A DNA stretch of 64,000 nucleotides, from contig NZ_VFQC01000002.1 in assembly GCF_006717075.1 (NCBI RefSeq), forward strand, positions 434,001-498,000, read 5' to 3'. Below the pieces are notes generated by a model, which had not been told where the DNA came from, ran no database searches, and was given only the letters and a program-made list of their open reading frames with translations. The position numbers and the translations under genes are program-made. This document shows positions 62,015-64,000 of this stretch, piece by piece; within the stretch, counting starts at the first letter, position 1, and each line of letters starts with the position of its first letter. This DNA comes from Haloactinospora alba (lineage in GTDB: Bacteria; Actinomycetota; Actinomycetes; Streptosporangiales; Streptosporangiaceae).

Positions 62015-64000
62015 TTGTCTGGGCTCAGTCTCGCCGCTGAAGGCGGCCAGGACCTGACCCTGGGCGGCATGGACGTCACACTGGTCATCGTGGTGTCCGC
62101 GGTGGCGCTGCTCGCGCTCGCCGTCGCCGGATGGCTGGTGCGGGAGGTCCTCGCCGGCGGCCAGGGAACAGAGCGGATGCGTGACATCTCGCTCGCTGTC
62201 CAAGAAGGTGCGGCTGCTTATCTGAAACGCCAGTTTCGCACTTTGGTCATTTTCGTTATCGCTATTCCGTTACTTCTGCTATTGCTACCCGCGGACACGG
62301 AGGCCGTAAGGTACGGCCGGTCCCTGTTCTTCGCTCTTGGGGCGGTATTCTCCGCGCTCACCGGTTTCATAGGAATGTGGCTCGCCGTGCGCGGGAACGC
62401 CCGGGTCGCCGCCGCGGCGCGTGCCGGCGGTCCGGACAGTGAACGCTCGGCGATGCGGATCGCGTTCCGCACCGGCGGCGTCGCCGGAATGTTCACTGTC
62501 GGCCTGGGACTGCTGGGCGCGGCCCTCGTGGTCCTCCTCTACCAGGGGAACGCTCCCGCGGTTCTGGAGGGCTTCGGCTTCGGCGCCGCCCTGCTGGCCA
62601 TGTTCATGCGTGTCGGCGGTGGCATCTTCACCAAGGCGGCCGACGTCGGTGCCGACCTCGTCGGCAAGGTCGAACAGGGCATCCCCGAGGACGACCCCCG
62701 CAACGCCGCCACCATCGCCGACAACGTCGGGGACAACGTCGGGGACTGCGCGGGCATGGCGGCGGACCTGTTCGAGTCCTACGCCGTGGTCCTGGTGGCC
62801 TCGCTCATCCTCGGCCGGGTGGCCTTCGGCGTGGAGGGCCTCGTGTTCCCGCTCCTGGTGCCGATGATCGGTGTGATCACCGCCATCATCGGCATCTTCG
62901 TCGTGACGCCCCGCCCGCGGGACAAGAGCGGCATGGCCGCCATCAACCGGGGTTTCTTCCTCTCAGCGCTGATCTCCGCCGTACTCGTCGCCGGCGCGGC
63001 GGTGGCCTACCTGCCCACCAGCTTCGCCGGGCTGAGCGGGGTCGAGGACGCCGAGATCGCCGCTCTGGACGGCAACCCGCGAATCGTGGCGATCGGCGCG
63101 GTACTGGTCGGCCTCGTGCTCGCCGCCGCGATCCAGCTGCTCACCGGTTACTTCACCGAGACCAACCGGCGCCCCGTGCGGGACATCGGGGAGAGCTCCG
63201 AGACGGGACCCGCCACGGTCATCCTCTCGGGTGTGTCGGTCGGTCTGGAGTCGGCCGTCTACTCCGCCCTGCTGCTGGCGGGCGCGGTCTACGCCGCCTT
63301 CCTCATCGGCGGGCAGAACGTCACCGTCAGCCTGTTCGCGGTGGCACTGGCCGGCACGGGGCTGCTCACCACCGTCGGTGTGATCGTGGCGATGGACACG
63401 TTCGGTCCGGTGGCCGACAACGCCCAGGGCATCGCCGAGATGTCCGGTGACGTGGAAGGAAGCGGCGCGGACGTCCTGACCAGTCTGGACGCGGTCGGGA
63501 ACACGACCAAGGCGATCACGAAGGGCATCGCCATCGCGACGGCGGTGCTGGCGGCGACGGCGCTGTTCGGGGCGTTCCGCACCTCGGTCGAGGGCGCTCT
63601 GGCGGAGAGGGGAGTGGACACCGACACGTTCGGACTGTCCATCGACGAACCCAACGTCCTCGTCGGTGTGATCATCGGCGCCTCGGTGGTGTTCCTCTTC
63701 ACCGGCCTCGCCGTGATGTCGGTGGGCCGCGCCGCGGGACGCGTGGTGGTGGAGGTACGGGACCAGTTCCGTACCTACCCCGGCATCATGGACGGTACGG
63801 AGAAACCCAAGTACGCCCGGGTGGTGGACATCTGCACCCGCGACTCGCTGCGGGAGCTCATCACACCGGGTCTGCTCGCCGTGCTCACCCCGATCGCGGT
63901 CGGTTTCGCGCTCGGGTACGCACCGCTGGGGGCCTTCCTGGGTGGTGCCATCGCGGCCGGTGTGCTGATGGCGGTGTTCCTCGCCAACTCCGGTGGCGCG
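62015..64000 (+). CDS. hppA: K+-independent proton-pumping pyrophosphatase, 3' partial
   Basis: 662 codons are visible and the frame is open at the window end. TTG 62015 follows AAGGAGGA. Membrane-bound enzyme that couples PPi hydrolysis to H+ export, with many membrane helices. Substrate motif: KAADVGADLVGKVEQG (~209-224), then DDPRNAATIADNVGDNVGD. GNTTKAITKG (~502) has Lys where K+-dependent enzymes have Ala, indicating the K+-independent class. Codon 86 is TTA (62270-62272), a rare leucine codon. In S. coelicolor hppA adjoins the bldG locus, as here on the other side of an inversion. Confidence 0.95.
   Translation, partial: MSGLSLAAEGGQDLTLGGMDVTLVIVVSAVALLALAVAGWLVREVLAGGQGTERMRDISLAVQEGAAAYLKRQFRTLVIFVIAIPLLLLLLPADTEAVRYGRSLFFALGAVFSALTGFIGMWLAVRGNARVAAAARAGGPDSERSAMRIAFRTGGVAGMFTVGLGLLGAALVVLLYQGNAPAVLEGFGFGAALLAMFMRVGGGIFTKAADVGADLVGKVEQGIPEDDPRNAATIADNVGDNVGDCAGMAADLFESYAVVLVASLILGRVAFGVEGLVFPLLVPMIGVITAIIGIFVVTPRPRDKSGMAAINRGFFLSALISAVLVAGAAVAYLPTSFAGLSGVEDAEIAALDGNPRIVAIGAVLVGLVLAAAIQLLTGYFTETNRRPVRDIGESSETGPATVILSGVSVGLESAVYSALLLAGAVYAAFLIGGQNVTVSLFAVALAGTGLLTTVGVIVAMDTFGPVADNAQGIAEMSGDVEGSGADVLTSLDAVGNTTKAITKGIAIATAVLAATALFGAFRTSVEGALAERGVDTDTFGLSIDEPNVLVGVIIGASVVFLFTGLAVMSVGRAAGRVVVEVRDQFRTYPGIMDGTEKPKYARVVDICTRDSLRELITPGLLAVLTPIAVGFALGYAPLGAFLGGAIAAGVLMAVFLANSGGA

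Overview
The window is GC-rich actinomycete chromosome. It carries a SARP/NB-ARC/TPR regulator, bldG with a partner anti-sigma-like kinase, a Tad/Flp pilus locus, many GTG starts and occasional TTA leucine codons. Gene content points to a filamentous actinomycete, possibly Nocardiopsaceae or a close relative; that placement is an inference from gene content and was not tested. About 60 protein genes, two tRNA genes (Ser-TGA, Pro-CGG) and three CRISPR arrays can be supported. Genes run off both ends: a MinD-like ATPase at the left and a proton-pumping pyrophosphatase at the right.

Layout: 1-7.1 kb has the 3' part of a proline/glutamine-rich MinD-like ATPase, tRNA-Ser, allantoicase with a LysR regulator, and two tandem sulfotransferase-like paralogs sharing a 213-bp identical tract. 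7.4-16.1 kb is mixed housekeeping: a hotdog thioesterase, an isolated second DNA polymerase III beta-clamp, a cluster of DnaA boxes, a DUF2786 protein, a NUDIX fusion protein, and a set of single-pass membrane proteins. 16.4-20.0 kb holds two tiny acidic proteins sharing an AKLDP motif, just upstream of the 1020-aa SARP regulator. 20.1-25.5 kb is an accessory island: tRNA-Pro, two type I-E-like CRISPR arrays with different repeats, a small four-gene operon, and a divergent XRE regulator coupled to a flavoprotein. 25.7-28.7 kb has an ABC-F antibiotic-resistance-type protein behind a probable ribosome-stalling leader peptide, then a class A beta-lactamase-like lipoprotein.

From 30 to 64 kb the window follows a gene neighbourhood conserved from Mycobacterium to Streptomyces: metallophosphoesterase, YqeY, PBP, two ArsA ATPases, DUF4177, RidA, NUDIX, metallo-hydrolase, Crp, Nth, CoA pyrophosphatase, MarP; then anti-sigma kinase, BldG, MrfA/Hrq1-like helicase, Tad pilus, Fic-like protein, acetyl-CoA synthetase, holin-like protein, EphE-like hydrolase and HppA. 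The block from bldG to the EphE-like gene is inverted relative to the MarP-PBP block when compared with the remembered gene order of M. tuberculosis and S. coelicolor. The Tad pilin genes are in turn inverted relative to their secretion genes, and wblA/whiB4 is missing from its usual place.

The strongest candidates for new biology are: the RLR-type leader peptide and attenuator before the ABC-F gene; the AKLDP micro-protein pair beside the SARP-TPR regulator; the DnaA-box cluster near a stand-alone clamp gene; and two same-leader CRISPR arrays facing each other across 26 kb with no cas genes in the window.
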